Positions 33,921-46,701 are shown, counted from the first letter of the stretch. The stretch is DNA of 64,000 nucleotides from Palaemon carinicauda (GCF_036898095.1 NC_090745.1:81716819-81780818); one strand, 5' to 3'. Notes: generated by a model from the sequence alone, not told the origin. Numbers and translations are program-made.

Positions 33921-35270
33921 TTAGTTAGGACACTACCCTGGAGAACTCCTCACTGACATTTCCTCTCCAACATTGTTTCACCTACTTTAACTTGAAAAAA
34001 ATCTGTGAAACAAATGCTTGAATAAACAATGGTAGCTCACCTCTCAATCCCATATAATGAAATGGATTTAAGGGGACCGTCCGCCATGCCATGAAATTTT
34101 TTTTCTAATTATTCAATATACACAATTTCTATATATGTTTTAGACATATAGGATACCTTCATCATATAAAAATTTCAAGTCATTTGATAAAAAACTTTTT
34201 TTATATATTAGCAAAAATCACGATTTGAAAAAAAAAAAATTGGTACATTTTTCTCCACTAATTTGACAACATTTGTTTTGAAAATCATACCATCAAAACT
34301 TCTTTATAAATTGAATAATTCTGTGTGACAGATTTGGCATTTTCCTTTTTCTTATTTTTTAAGGTTTTTTTTCTTAATTTTCTTTGTCTAGACATAAAAT
34401 ATTCATGAAAATAAAGAGAAAAAGGAAAATCAAAATTCTGGTATACGTAATAGTGGGATTTTTATTCCTCTTTTCATTGATATCTTTCTCTCTAAAATCG
34501 AAAAATAAATAATTGAGAAAAATGTACCTAAGTGTGAACAAGAATGTTTTTGAGTTATGAGCTCTCAAAGATTTGCAAAAAATTTTTGCTTCTTTTCTTT
34601 AAGAAATCAGGATAAAATTATTATGATAACCTTATTTTGTACCTTTATTGTTTATTTCTACATAAACATACCATAAACATTTAAACCCCAAGTTTACTAT
34701 TACACTTGGCGTAAGGGTGTTATTAGTTGCCAGCAGCCTCTCATTGTTGCCAGTTTTAGTTAGCATGTTTCAGCTTTGTACTCTTATTCTTGTTTCCCTC
34801 TCTTCTTGGTTCTTTTTTCTTGCTCTCTGTTTACTTTTTGTTCTTTCTATGACCTTAGGTAACATTGGCCTTGCTTTGAAGTTCCCGAGGCCATTGTGAA
34901 AACACAATGTACATACGAACTGCCAGTAAACAAAAACATGCATTATAACTTCTATACGTCTTTGGAAACTATAGCTGCTGTTCTCGTAGCTGGTAGTTTT
35001 CGTTCACCTTCCCTCTACCAATGCCTTCCATTTCTGCCAGACGTACGAGATTTCGCAACATAAGTGAAAATATTGCTATATATATATGCAAAAATAAACA
35101 CACAAAGACGATTCTGTCAAACTCAGTCATGCAGACGACAAAGTAAGGATAACGTCATCATTCAAAGACCGCTGTATGTTCATTATTTGTTAAAATAATT
35201 GGCTGAAACTTCTGGAGAGCATGTACAATATGTTTTTGCATACATAGCAATAAAATGATTTTCGATTTCT
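33921..35270. other. AT-rich intron, nothing firmly recognised
   Basis: No coding segment seen. A sharply bounded block beginning GGGGACCGTCCGCCATGCC at about 34073 could be the end of a transposon, but no matching partner end was found in the window. Several A and T runs. Confidence 0.45.
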
Positions 35271-35275
35271 GAGAG

Positions 35276-37450
35276 TTGGTATGTCAAAATACCATATCTT
35301 CATGTAGTATCTTATGCCTTTTCAAGGTAAAAAAAGAAAAAAAAAAAAAAAAGGCAATGTACTGTTTGGAAGCGAAGGCTTCACAAACAGAGGACTCAAG
35401 TCGTACCATCACATTCGTGGAGTGCATTTTTTTTTCAAATCCACACTGGATAGGTGATAAAATACCTTTCTTCTCCAGATACCATACCAGTAATGCATTG
35501 ACCATCTTCACCATGATCTTACATAACCAAGATGTCAATGCAATTGGTCAAGTTTGCTGCTAAAAACTTATCCTTACTAGGCTTTAAAAATACTAAAATA
35601 ATGGTTAGTTCCCTAACACATGGATAACTTCTCATTGGCAATTTTTTACCTAAATATTTAAACACTTTCCCAGGGGTTTCTTTACAGAGGGTCTTGATAT
35701 ATTGGGTTTTACGTTTGTCTTTTTCTTTGTGTCCTTTTTATCTAAATGTTGAGGGGGAAGGTGGACCTAACTTGAATTTCTGATTTATTTAAGTTGTCTT
35801 TCCGTTGATCAGAAAAATCAACAGATATAACATCAAATTTATTTGATGTGTCACTTTAAGGCTTTTTATGGAAGGGGACGAGAGAGACAGAGGTCTCTCT
35901 CTTTTCCAATTAATAGGTGAACTACCTGGTTTTTGCCGCTTCCCCACTACAGGTGCACCAGGTTAAGTTGGTTTTAAGTGGAACCTCAGTTAAATCAGGC
36001 AAGGACACGGCTTGAGAGAGGTTTGCAAAATTGTTGATAATGGGGTAAGAATGTTGTACAGAGATGGGCTATGGCTCAGTCTTAATACACTGTGGCAAAG
36101 CCCCAGAAGGCAATATGCTTACCTCATCCTGCAGCACTTTATTAGATGATAAACTTCTTTTCTTACAACTACTTGCAGTACTAGGTGGATTTGATTTTTT
36201 AATGCCTTTACATAGTTATTTGATTTATTTAGTAGTCTTTAGGCATGCCCACACTGTGTGCTCTTAACTGGATTTTTTTAGGGCAGCTTCTTCCAACTTA
36301 TACATCTTGCAGCTCCTGTCAGTAGATTTATGATTTGAGTTGCAGTTTAAACATCTGACCCCAAGAACAAATTTTCCATGGTAAGATTTAGTACAAATAC
36401 CACAAATTTTTTCATCTTTGCAAACTTTACATGGGTGTCCAAATTTAAAACAATTAAAACATTGCAGTGGATTCTGCTTGATAGGCCAAACTTTAATCCT
36501 TTCATTTTCAATAATAATATGTTAAGGTACATCAGCATTCTGGAGAGTAAGGATTGTCAATGATGTTCCTTGTGTGCTTTCCATACATTTGGTGGGCACA
36601 TGGCCAGTATCTCCTCCTCTGTAAATTCATAGAGGTCTTTGTTAAAAACTACTCCCTTTCCATAACTAACATTTATGGAGGGGTTTAATATCTAAGGTAA
36701 TATAATCATTATTTGTCTTTAGGTTAGACGGCATTAAAGACTGCACATAATTTTCCATAGACAAGGTAACTATTTACTCCAAAAGTGGATATATCTCCCA
36801 GTGCAATAGTTCCTACTTTTTTCTGAATTAATTTGCATATTTTGAAATAATTCCCTGCAACCCCCTTAGATTCAGCTACAAGCCACAATGGTGGGTATAG
36901 ATTTCTCTGGGAAAGCATTACTAAATCAGCACCTTTTTCAAACCGGCAGGTGTATAAACGTCCAAATCCTTTGATACCTTTTCGCAAAGAGCAGCCATGA
37001 TATTAAAGTTATTAATCTTAATATTCTTAATGTTACAAATTGCATTAAATGCTTCGTAATGACAATTGTAAGATATCCATGAATCCCATTTGTAATTTTC
37101 AAGTTTTCTTATTTGATTTATAAATCCATTGCACTCAAATGCTTCATATAGATTATCATAATTTGTCTCAACTGGAATTTGAGTAACATGAAGAATTCAA
37201 AAGTTCCTTGAGTTACCCAAATTACTTGATTTTTTAATATCGATAAAATGGTCCTTCCTAGTTCCTGGGTGATACAGATTTTTCCAATTAAATTAGCAAA
37301 GGTCGTCACCAGGGCCGGGTGGGGGGAGGAGTAAGCATATCCAGAGAATGGAGCATCAGTTTTTGAAAGGTCCATAGTTAAGGGTGGGGTTTTTTTTACC
37401 TGCCTGAGAATATTTAGAAATGTCACAAAACACAAAAATATAGTTAAATG
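35276..37450 (-). pseudogene. Jockey-type non-LTR retrotransposon, ORF1 and partial RT
   Basis: Minus strand. ORF1 remnants: 36987-36724 (FEKGADLVMLSQRNLYPPLW), then a cysteine-rich zinc-knuckle region at about 36500-36300: CFNCFKFGHPCKVC, EKICGICTKSYHGKF and CLNCNSNHKSTDRSC, a nucleic-acid-binding chaperone module typical of jockey/I ORF1 proteins. Downstream, 35700-35300 carries the RT start: ILVFLKPSKDK and, after a frameshift, KMVNALLVWYLEKKGILSPI followed by QCGF and STNVMVRLESSVCEAFA. Endonuclease and the RT catalytic core are deleted. Confidence 0.8.
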
Positions 37451-37784
37451 GGTACTATGGAAATCAGTTTAAACACAAGCTAGCAGGCCTGAAGAAAGAG
37501 TTGCACCATTTATGTGGAATGTAAACTGTTGTCATATTTTACTTCCCAGGTCAAAGCATGAGGGAGGTTGGAAAAGCTAGGGCAACCTAGATCTGGGCAA
37601 CCTAGATGGCAGATGTCATGTAGCAAAAGGATACCATCTACCTCCTAGAGGAAACACCTGGCCCCCATAGAGACAGGTGCCATAAAAACTCACCCTCGGA
37701 AATAGAATGAAGGGAGTTGGGCGTGAGAGATGGCCGTGTGCCCTCGTCGCCCAAACGACACTCCACTAGGTTGCGATCTTAGTA
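37451..37784. other. Intron spacer before the Tigger element
   Basis: No recognised gene. A short direct duplication, GGGCAACCTAGAT, occurs at about 37581-37610. Confidence 0.45.
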
Positions 37785-40391
37785 CAGTGGAACCTCTACA
37801 TACGAATGTCCTAACATACGAATTTTCCAACATCCGATGTAAAATTCGACCAAATTTCTGTCTCGACACCCAAAGTGTTGCTCCAACATACAAAGTAAAC
37901 ATTATGCGTACGCGTGGAATTTTCTCGAAAGCGTCCAGTGTCGTTTGTTGTTGACACCGCTAGACGGCAGCACATCGGAGGACACCAATCGAGCGTCACC
38001 TTGATCAGTCATCTCATGCGCATCGTGTGGTTGTCCTCTATTCGCTCAGTTATTAACAGTGTTTTTTATCTTCCTTTTTCATGTGTTGTTTTCTGTGTTC
38101 CGTAATCATGGGTCCTAAAAAGCTTAAGTTTCGGTTCAGGAAGTAGTAGTAGTGGTGAGAAAAAGAGGAAGTCTATGCTTTCATTAGAATTAAAGCAAGA
38201 AATAATAGAAAAGCATGAGCGAGGTGTACGTGTTAGCGATCTGGCTAAACAACATGGCCGGAATATGTCTACGATCTCGACGATCATAAAACAGAAGGCA
38301 GCCATTAAAGCAGTGAAACCTTCGAAGGGGATCACGATTATTTCCAAACGTCGTAGCCCTATCCTTGAAGAGATGGAACGACTTTTGTTAATATGGATCA
38401 AAGACAAGGAGATTGTTGGCGATACGATCACGGAAAAGATCATTTGTGAGAAGGCCAGCGCTATCTACAGTGACTTGAAGGCGGCGCGCTCTCGGGGTGA
38501 CGCGGGGGAGAGTTCAGCCGATCCTACGACGGAGGAATTCAAGGCGTCTCAAGGTTGGTTTGAGAAATTTAGGAAATGGACCGGGATTCATTCAGTTGTT
38601 CGTCATGGAGAAGCTTCGAGTTCGGACACCAAGGCTGCTAAAGACTTTGTTAAAAAGTTTGAAAGCATCGTGGCGGAGGAAGGTTACGTAGAGCAGCAGG
38701 TGTTCAACTGTGATGAAACCGGCCTGTTTTGGAAAAAGATGCCTAGTCGAACGTACATTACCACCGAAGAGAAGAAAATGCCTGGACATAAGACAATGAA
38801 GGATCGGTTGACTCTTGTGCTTTGTGCCAACGCCAGCGGGAACTGCAAAATAAAGCTGTTATTGGTTTACCATTCCGAAAACCCTAGGGCATTTAAAGCA
38901 CATAGAATTAATAAAGACCTGCTACATGTTCTATGGCGTTCTAATTTTAAGGCTTGGGTTACTAGGCATATCTTTGTGGAATGGGTAAACGTAGTTTTCG
39001 GCCCTGCTGTCAAGAAGTATCTTCCGGAGAGGAATTTGCCTTTGAAGTGCTTGCTTTGTTTGGAGAATGCACCCGCTCACCCCCCGACTCGAAGATGATA
39101 TCACCGACGAATACAAATTCATCAAGGTGTTGTATCTTCCACCGAATACCACACCTATCCTCCAGCCCATGGACCGGCAAGTCATCTCTAATTTTAAGAA
39201 GCTGTACACCAAGCACTTATTTAAGCAGTGCTTTAATGTCACGCAAAGCACCAACTTAACTTTGTGTGAATTTTGGAGGAGCCACTTTAGTATCGTGCAC
39301 TGCTTAAAGATCACTGATCAGGCTTGGGAGGGAGTAACTCGTCGGACCCTGAATTCCGCTTGGAAGAAGCTTTGGCCTGATGCTGTTGCTCCCAGAGATT
39401 TCAAAGGTTTTGGCCGCGAGAATGAACCTGTGGTTGCCGCCGAGGAAGACGTCGAAGAGATTGTATCCCTTGGCAAGTCCATGGGTCTAGAGGTGGATGA
39501 AGATGACATCACCGAACTCGTCGATGAGCATCATGAAGAGCTCACCACCGAGGAACTCAAGGAGCTGCAAGCCATGCAGCATGATGAGTTCCAAGCGCAG
39601 TTGAGTGAGTCGGAGGAGATCGAGGAGGTAGGCCAAATCTTAGGTACGGCGGAAATAAAACAAATGTTGGCATATCATCAACACGTGGTTGATTTCATCG
39701 ACAAGCATCACCCACAGAAACTTCAGGTTGCCGTGTTGTTGCGCAGTTCGATGATGTTTGCTTAACGCATTTTAGAAAAATCCTCAAAAGCCGTACCAAG
39801 CAACTTTCACTCGATAGTTTCTTTAAAAATCTTTAAAACGGTCTAGTGATCATGATGAAAAGAAAGAGAGTGAAGCAAAGAAAAGGAAGACCGAATCGAG
39901 TGAAAGTGATGAAGATTAAAAATAAGAAAAGAAAAAATGTGAAAAAAAATATAAAATTATAAAAATGAAAAAAAAAAATAAGCTAAGTTAAGTTAAAGTT
40001 CACGTAGTAGTGTAAGTTATCGTACACGTTATCATACAAAGTCACCGTCCCTACCTCCTAGCTGATCTTCCGTCTCCTCCTGCCTAGCAGTCCCTACACC
40101 TGCGCTGGCCTGTCGCTAAGGTAAAGTGTTACATTAAAACCCCTTTCTTATTTATTATTTCATTATTATTATTCTTATTTTTGGTTTGTATGTATTTTTT
40201 ATTATATTGTATTAATGTTATGTGTAATTATGTGTAGCCAATTATTAAGGATTTATTATGGGTTTTTAGGCTGAGGAACGAATCAAATAAATTACCATGT
40301 ATTATTATGGGAATATTTGCTCCAACATACGATCGTTTTAACATACGAAGCAGTTACTGGAACGAATTAAGATCGTATGTAGAGGTATCAC
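37785..40391 (+). mobile_element. Nearly full-length Tigger (pogo/Tc1-mariner superfamily) DNA transposon
   Basis: 2607 bp between TA duplications (37783-37784 and 40392-40393). Terminal inverted repeats start CAGTGGAACCTCTACATACG at left and CAGTGATACCTCTACATACG at right (read on the minus strand). Longer similarity extends inward with repeated ACATACGA motifs. It contains one transposase gene with frameshifts. It lies in the UQCRC2 intron between the 56956 and 32162 exons. Confidence 0.92.
38108..39919 (+). pseudogene. Tigger transposase (TIGD1-like), frameshifted
   Basis: Cut-and-paste transposase of the jerky/Tigger type. Start MGPKKLKF at 38108; a 1 bp shift near 38131 moves to the frame continuing GSGSSSSGEKKRKSMLSLEL. 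Domains in order: psq helix-turn-helix (HGRNMSTISTIIKQK), CENP-B-type helix-turn-helix (GWFEKFRKWTGIHSVVRHGE), then DDE_1 with FNCDETGLFWKKMP (first Asp present). The usual LDNAPAHPP reads LENAPAHPP at about 39060, so the second catalytic Asp is Glu. A frameshift near 39085-39095 follows, then LPPNTTPILQPMDRQVIS, and another shift near 39725. The acidic and lysine-rich tail ends at 39919. Three frameshifts and one active-site change: inactive. Confidence 0.9.
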
Positions 40392-40680
40392 TGTAGTAAC
40401 TTTTGCCTTATAACGTGAGACAAGTATTATGCGTGCCCCTCCTTCTTACATGTGAGAGTCATCTGAGACAAGTATTATGCATGCCCCTCCTGCTTATATG
40501 TGAGAGTCATCTAATTCACCGCCTCTCATTATTTATCATTTAATTGACCACACACCTAGTGTCACAAAGTATCAAACATTGGAAAGGAAATTTGAATTCT
40601 CTACTATTGGCACAGATAAAGTAGACTTTCCAGATTGCCCACTCCATATTCTACCCTACCCGTGGGATAGCAACAAAACA
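40392..40680. repeat. 49 bp duplication and intron spacer
   Basis: The unit GAGACAAGTATTATGCGTGC through GAGAGTCATCT occurs twice in tandem, at about 40418-40461 and 40463-40511, with a few differences. The rest is unannotated intron. Confidence 0.7.
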
Positions 40681-41907
40681 GTTAAGACAGTCCCGACTTA
40701 CGCTGTTTCGTGGTTACGAATGCGCCCCCATAAAAATATAAAAAATAATATTAAGTGTCGTTCCGTCTTACAGCATTAGCGTCGTAAGCAATGTAAACAA
40801 TTGCGAACTAGTTTCTAGCGAGCAGCGGATGAATACGTTTTGTGGTGGATGCAGGCTAGAAAGACGGCGTCCCTCAGTTTCAGTTCTATGCCATTTTGGT
40901 TGTGTTTGCCTGTTCTCTCGCTCGTTTTTTGGAACATTTTGCCCTTCGTTATGGCTCCTAAGCGTAAGGCATATTCTTCTGATGGTAGTGCGTCTAAGAA
41001 AAGAAAGGCCATCACCATGGAAGTGAAATTAGATATTATTAAGCGGTCTAAAAACAGTGAAACGCCAACAAACATTGGCCGACCGCTTGGCCTTAGTCAT
41101 TCGACCGTGGCTACTATTCTTAAGTACAAAGAACGCATCGTTGAACATGTGAAAGGATCTACTCCGATGAAATCAACATTGATAACCAAGCAGTGTAGTG
41201 GTTTAATTATTGAAATGGAAAGATTATTACTGCTTCGGTTGGAAGATCAAAATCAACGGCGTATTCCGGTGAGCCTAATGGTGATTCAGGCAAAGGCTAA
41301 AAGGTTGTTTGAAGCGTTGAAAAAAGAAAGGGGGGAAGAAAGTGAAAGTGAAGAGTTTTCAGCTAGTAGGGGTTAGTTTATGCGATTTAAGGCTCGGGCC
41401 AATTACCATAATGTTAAAGTGCAAGGTGAAGCTGCTAGTGGGGATGAGAAAGCAGCAAATGAATTTCCTAAAGCGTTGGCAGAGATAATTAGGGAGGGGG
41501 GTTATTCTGCTTATCAAGTGTTCAATGTGGATGAGACAGGTTTATTTTGGAAACGTATGCCTACCCGCACGTACATAGCAAAGGAGAAGAAGTCTCTTCC
41601 GCAGCTTCCTCTCCACAATAAACCTGTCTCTCCGTCTCTTGTAACATCCCTTCCAGTGTGCAAGCCAACCATAGGATTAAGGTAAGGAATTGTTCTCTTT
41701 TTTATTAATATTTACTATAATTCATGTGGTAAGGAATTGTCTTCTCTTTTTCTAGTACTGTTTTTATGTCATTTGATACATTTTGTTATGGTACAATACT
41801 TTACCGTACAGTACAGTATGTATAGGGTAATCTATTTATGGTGTTCCGACTTACACTGAAATTCGGGTCTTAAGAACGGATCAACGTCGTAACCTGAAGA
41901 CCCCCTG
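40680..41907 (+). mobile_element. Internally deleted Tigger element of a second family
   Basis: The right terminus reads CAGGGGGTCTTCAGGTTACG on the minus strand ending at 41907 and is followed by TA. The left terminus (about 40678-40720, CAGTCCCGACTTACG) shows partial similarity. Inside is a transposase gene that stops after the first catalytic motif, so the element is a deletion derivative. Confidence 0.75.
40951..41685 (+). pseudogene. Tigger-type transposase, N-terminal part
   Basis: Starts MAPKRKAYSSDGSASKKRKA at 40951, chosen because this methionine with the lysine-rich nuclear-localisation-like head is conserved in Tigger proteins; an upstream in-frame Met at 40840 gives an unrelated head. 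A psq helix-turn-helix follows (GLSHSTVATILKYKERIVEH). A stop interrupts at 41374-41376 in the CENP-B-type domain, then KVQGEAASGDEKAANEF and FNVDETGLFWKRMPTRTYIA, and the protein diverges at about 41600. The second half of the DDE domain is absent. Confidence 0.85.
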
Positions 41908-42264
41908 TAGAGGCACAGTTGTAAGCTAAACCCGCCTGTTAGAACCGAGATCAAGACAATATGTAATCATCCTCCCCATATCTGTAATGATGGGCTTCTG
42001 GCCAAAACCCAAGAGTCCTAATTCAAGGATTGGATCTCCCTGGATTCTGATGACCCAACCTTTAAGAATAGTTCTGCCAAAAATAGTCCAAACCATCTTC
42101 AGGATGGCTGAGATAATCCAATACTCTCAAATATAGCTTTGAATGCAAATACATCCCATCCGTGATTCCTTCTCCCATTCATCTATGCAGGCAGTAATAA
42201 CGAATGTAGAAATAACCCCACTATTAAAAAAATAATAAAGAAAAAAATACAGTGCACAAGATTA
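41908..42264. other. Intron spacer, nothing recognised
   Basis: No open frame or repeat motif of note. It ends at the CAGG terminus of the Tigger-like family at 42265. Confidence 0.45.
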
Positions 42265-42626
42265 CAGGTAGTTGTCGACTTATGACAGAGATAGGGACCG
42301 GGATACGCGTCTCAAGTTGATTTTCACATATGTCACACTCAAAAGTGAAGTTTCCGTAGATTTGTTAGGAGGCATCGAGATTCAGCAATCATCTCAATCA
42401 TATTTTATCAAAAAATTTTTACTGTTTATAATTATCTCATTTCCATGTTTCATAGGATATCATATGCTCTTTTACAGCATTATTGTATTAAATTTTTCAT
42501 TTTCAGAAGCATTTTACCAATTAAGAATTACTTAATATTTTGTTTACCTTTGGTTATGATCAACTGATCTGAGGGTAACGCTACCATATCGAAAGATGGC
42601 GTACATAGGAGTAGCGTATTTTTATA
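42265..42626. mobile_element. Partial copy of the GA-core Tigger-like family, inverted
   Basis: Starts CAGGTAGTTGTCGACTTATG after TA. It is the reverse-oriented counterpart of the right end of the copy at 44175-47569 (for example GGTTATGATCAACTGATC near 42552). Only the terminal ~360 bp is present before the next copy begins at 42629 after another TA. It may be the remainder of an older copy into which that one jumped. Confidence 0.7.
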
Positions 42627-43216
42627 TACAGGTAGTTCTTGACTTACAACCTATGCGACTTATAACAGTTAGACTTTACGACATTTATTTCGGGGTGATG
42701 AGGTCAAGTCTATCGGAAATAGTACGCTATTAGGACAAATATTTCCTTGGAAATAATTTTTCTTGTATAAAATTAAACTGATTTATCTGGGTAATTTAGT
42801 ATTTTCTCTTACTGATAATATACAGTATCCATTTTCAGTAAAATGTACTCTACGAAAAGTTTTAATATCTGTCGAGTTCATACCACAAGTCTGGTGACGT
42901 CATTTTACCGGTGGAAAGCGACAGAGCAATACTGTACAGTGATTTCCTTCCAATAGGCTAATGGTGGTTAGCATTAGTATTCTCATTATCAAAACATCAA
43001 GTAACAATACAAAGTATTTTGCGAGTTTGTATCGGTTGTTAAGAGTACTACGTAGCGTAAATTTTTATTCTACGTTATTTTGTTTAATATTTGGTAATAG
43101 ATCGATATTAATCTAATTAATGTACACTGATAGGACAAATATTTTCTTAAAATAATATATTTCCTTTTACATTATGAAAATGAAATACTTTTGCTTGGTA
43201 AGTTAGTAATGTATTT

Positions 43217-43218
<2 letters not shown>

Positions 43219-43259
<41 letters not shown>
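43219..43259. repeat. Poly-A tract
   Basis: Run of 41 adenines within the outer Tigger-like copy. In the corresponding place the inner copy has T-rich and A-rich sequence (44743-44780), so the run is an expansion and not a retrotransposon tail. Confidence 0.9.
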
Positions 43260-43260
<1 letters not shown>

Positions 43261-43664
43261 AGATTTACAGTACATATTTTGCAAGTCATTCTTTGTCGAG
43301 TTTACGTCACGTGTCTTATAATGTCATATTTCTGGAGGAAGGCGAAGTGGCAAACCGAATCATTTCCTTTCATCGTGTTACCGAGTTATCTTATTACATT
43401 ACAGTATTCCCAACATCAAAACACCGCGTAACGATATCAAGTGTTTTAGTGGTCTGTATTAGTGGTTACAAGATTAGTACCAACCGTAAATTTAAGAAAA
43501 AATAGTCTGATGACATCATATTTCCTGTGGAAGGCGAGTGGCAAATCAAGTAATTTCCTTTTGATGTGTTAATAAGATTCCCATAATCGGAGCATCGAGT
43601 AGTGATACAAGGAATTTCTAATAATGTTCAAAGAAATGTGAAGATTTAACAGGGAATTAAAAAT

Positions 43665-43670
<6 letters not shown>

Positions 43671-43757
<87 letters not shown>
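43671..43757. repeat. (GA)n microsatellite core of the outer copy
   Basis: Pure AG repeat of about 87 bp located in the middle of the Tigger-like element, as in the other copies (45183-45262; as CT at 12250 and 20050). Confidence 0.95.
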
Positions 43758-43761
<4 letters not shown>

Positions 43762-45176
43762 TCATATAACTAATGCTTAGGTAATATTCATTATGAAGAT
43801 ATTTCAAATAAGAAAATTACATAAACAAACAACACTATGTGCACATAATCGCAGTAAGGTAGCGTGACCTTGAGATCAGCTGATGACTATCAAAAGTAAA
43901 ACCAAAGTAATTGATGAATGTTGAAATGCTCCCGAAATTGAAAAATAGCATACAAACATGCTTTGATAAACTCCAATTAAACACAATAATTTCTAGTGAA
44001 ATATGAAGGCTTAATAATAAACTAAAATTTAAATACTGTATGAAGCCGTACGAACACACACACAAACGAAGAGAGAACATATTTGTAGGGTTAATAATAA
44101 TGGCTATAAACAAAGTATTTGAAAACTATATCATGTAATATACTGGTGTTGATATAATATTCATCATGAATATACAGGTATTGCTCGACTTATGACCTAT
44201 GCGACATACGACTATTCGACTTTACGACCATTTTTTCAGGGTGATGACGTAACAAGTTTATCGGAAATAGGACGAATATTTCCTTGAAAATAATCTATTT
44301 TCTTGTATACATATAAACTGATTTATATTGGTAAATTATTATTTTCTTTTATTGTTAATATTCAGTATTTATTTTCAGTTAAAAATACATCAAGAAAAGT
44401 TTTAATAATTGTCGAGTTCATATTATGTGTCTGGTGACGTGACTGACGTCACATCACCGGCGGAAAGCGTCCGGGCAATACAGTGATTTCCTTCCAATAG
44501 GCTAACAATTAACATTAGTATTTCCATTATCGAAATATTAAATAACGATACAAAGTATTTTGAGGGTCTGTATCGGTTGTCATGAGTACTACGTAGCGTA
44601 AATTTGATTGTACGCTACTTTTTTAATCTCTGATAATGGACCGATGTTTATCTAAAGAAAATATACTATTAGGGCAAATATTTTCTTGATAATATATTTC
44701 CTTTTACATTATAGAAATAAAATACTTTTGTTTGTTAAGTTAGTATTTTTTTTTTCATTTCTTGTGATAAACAAAGAAAATGAATTTACATATTTTGCAA
44801 GTCATTCTTCGTAGAGATTACTGTACGTGACGTGACTTGTGACGTCATGTATCTGGCGGAAGCGCGCTGACAAACCGAATGATTTCCTTTCATTGTTACC
44901 GAGTAATCTTATTACAGCATTCCCATCATCTAAACACCCAGTAACGATATCAAGTGTTTTAGTGGTCTGTATCATTAGTTATAAGATTAGTATAACTTAC
45001 CGTAAATTTAAGAAAAAAGTCTGATGACGTCATATTTCTGGCGGAAGGCGAGAGGCGAATCAAGTGATTTCCTTCCGATGCATTACTATTCCCATAATTG
45101 AAACATCGAATAATGATATACAGAATTTTTTAATAATTTTCAAAAAAAATATGAAGATACAACTGAATTAAAAACG

Positions 45177-45182
<6 letters not shown>

Positions 45183-45262
<80 letters not shown>
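45183..45262. repeat. (GA)n microsatellite core of the inner copy
   Basis: Pure AG repeat of about 80 bp in the same relative position as in the other family members. Confidence 0.95.
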
Positions 45263-45264
<2 letters not shown>

Positions 45265-45301
45265 TATTCCTTTTATAACTAATAATGAGGTCTATAAACA
45301 A

Positions 45302-46701
45302 GAAATATAGCAAAAGGTAAGGAGGTGTATGTTGCGTTTATGGATCTGGAGAAAGCATATGATAGAGTTGATAGGGAAGCAATGTGGAATGTGATGAGGT
45401 TATATGGAGTTGGTGGAAGGTTGTTGCAAGCAGTGAAAAGTTTCTACAAAGGTAGTAAAGCATGTGTTAGAATAGGAAATTATGTGAGCGATTGGTTTCC
45501 GGAGAGAGTGGGGCTGAGACAGGGATGTGTGATGTCGCCGTGGTTGTTTAACTTGTATGTTGATGGAGTGGTGAGAGAGGTGAATGCTCAAATGCTTGGA
45601 AGAGGATTAAAACTGGTAGGCGAGAATGATCATGAATGGGAGGTAAATCAGTTGTTGTTTGCGGATGATACTGTACTGGTAGCAGACACAGAAGAGAAGC
45701 TTGACCGACTAGTGACAGAATTTTGAAGGGTGTGTGAGAGAAGGAAGTTGAGAGTTAATGTGGGTAAGAGTAAGGTTATGAGATTTACGAGAAGGGAAGG
45801 TGGTGCAAGGTTGAATGTCATGTTGAATGGAGAGTTACTTGAGGAGGTGAATCAGTTTAAGTACTTGGGGTCTGTTGTTGCAGCAAATGGTGGAGTGGAA
45901 GCAGATGTACGTCAGAGAGTGAATGAAGGTTGCAAGGTGTTGGGGGCAGTTAAGGGAGTAGTAAAAAAATGAGGGTTGGGCATGACTGTAAAGAGAGTTT
46001 TATATGAGAAAGTGATTGTACCAACTGTGATGTATGAATCGGAGTTGTGGGGAATGAAAGTGATGGAGAGACAGAAATTGAATGTGTTTGAGATGAAATG
46101 TCTACGGAGTATGGCTGGTGTATCTCGAGTAGATAGGGTTAGGAACGAAGTGGTGAAGGTGAGAACGGGTGTAAGAAATGAGTTAGCGGCTAGAGTGGAT
46201 ATGAATGTGTTGAGGTGGTTTGGCCATGTTGAGAGAATGGAAAATGGCTGTCTGCTAAAGAAGGTGATGAATGCAAGAGTTGATGGGAGAAGTACAAGAG
46301 GAAGGCCAAGGTTTGGGTGGATGGATGGTGTGAAGAAAGCTCTGGGTGATAGGAGGATAGATGTGAGAGAGGCAAGAGAGCGTGCTAGAAATAGGAATGA
46401 ATGGCGAGCGATTGTGACGCAGTTCCGGTAGGCCCTGCTGCTTCCTTCGGTGCCTTAGATGACCGCGGAGGTAGCAGCAGTAGGGGATTCAGCAGTATGA
46501 AGCTTCATCTGTGGTGGAAAATGTGGGAGGTTGGGCTGTGGCACCCTAGCAGTACCAGCTGAACTCGGCTGAGTCCCTGGTTAGGCTGGAGGAACGTAGA
46601 GAGTAGAGGTCCCCTTTTTTGTTTTTGTTTTGTTTCTTCGTTGATGTCGGCTACCCCCCAAAATTGGAGGAAGTGCCTTTGGTATATGGATGGATGGATG
46701 G
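45302..46701 (+). mobile_element. 5'-truncated RTE-like non-LTR retrotransposon with target duplication
   Basis: 1.4 kb insertion flanked by ATAAACAA at 45294-45301 and 46702-46709. Related empty sequence at 12205-12240 (reverse orientation) reads across the site, supporting the duplication. The element begins inside the RT and ends in repeats of ATGG (46685-46701), a short 3' microsatellite tail as in RTE-type elements instead of poly-A. Confidence 0.88.
45304..46431 (+). pseudogene. RTE-like reverse transcriptase, C-terminal two thirds
   Basis: Reads in a single frame with two stop codons (near 45724 and 45970), so only point changes separate it from an open gene. RT motif A: AFMDLEKAYDRVDREAMW; motif B: GLRQGCVMSPWLFNLYVDGV; motif C: LLFADDTVLVA, with the two catalytic Asp. 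Thumb and C-terminal region: LRVNVGKSKVM, FKYLGSVVAANGGVEADVR, then a conserved tail with LRWFGHVERM and RGRPRFGWMDGVKKAL, ending at 46431. The same family is represented at 4920-6469. The 5' half including the endonuclease is absent because of truncated reverse transcription. Confidence 0.9.
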
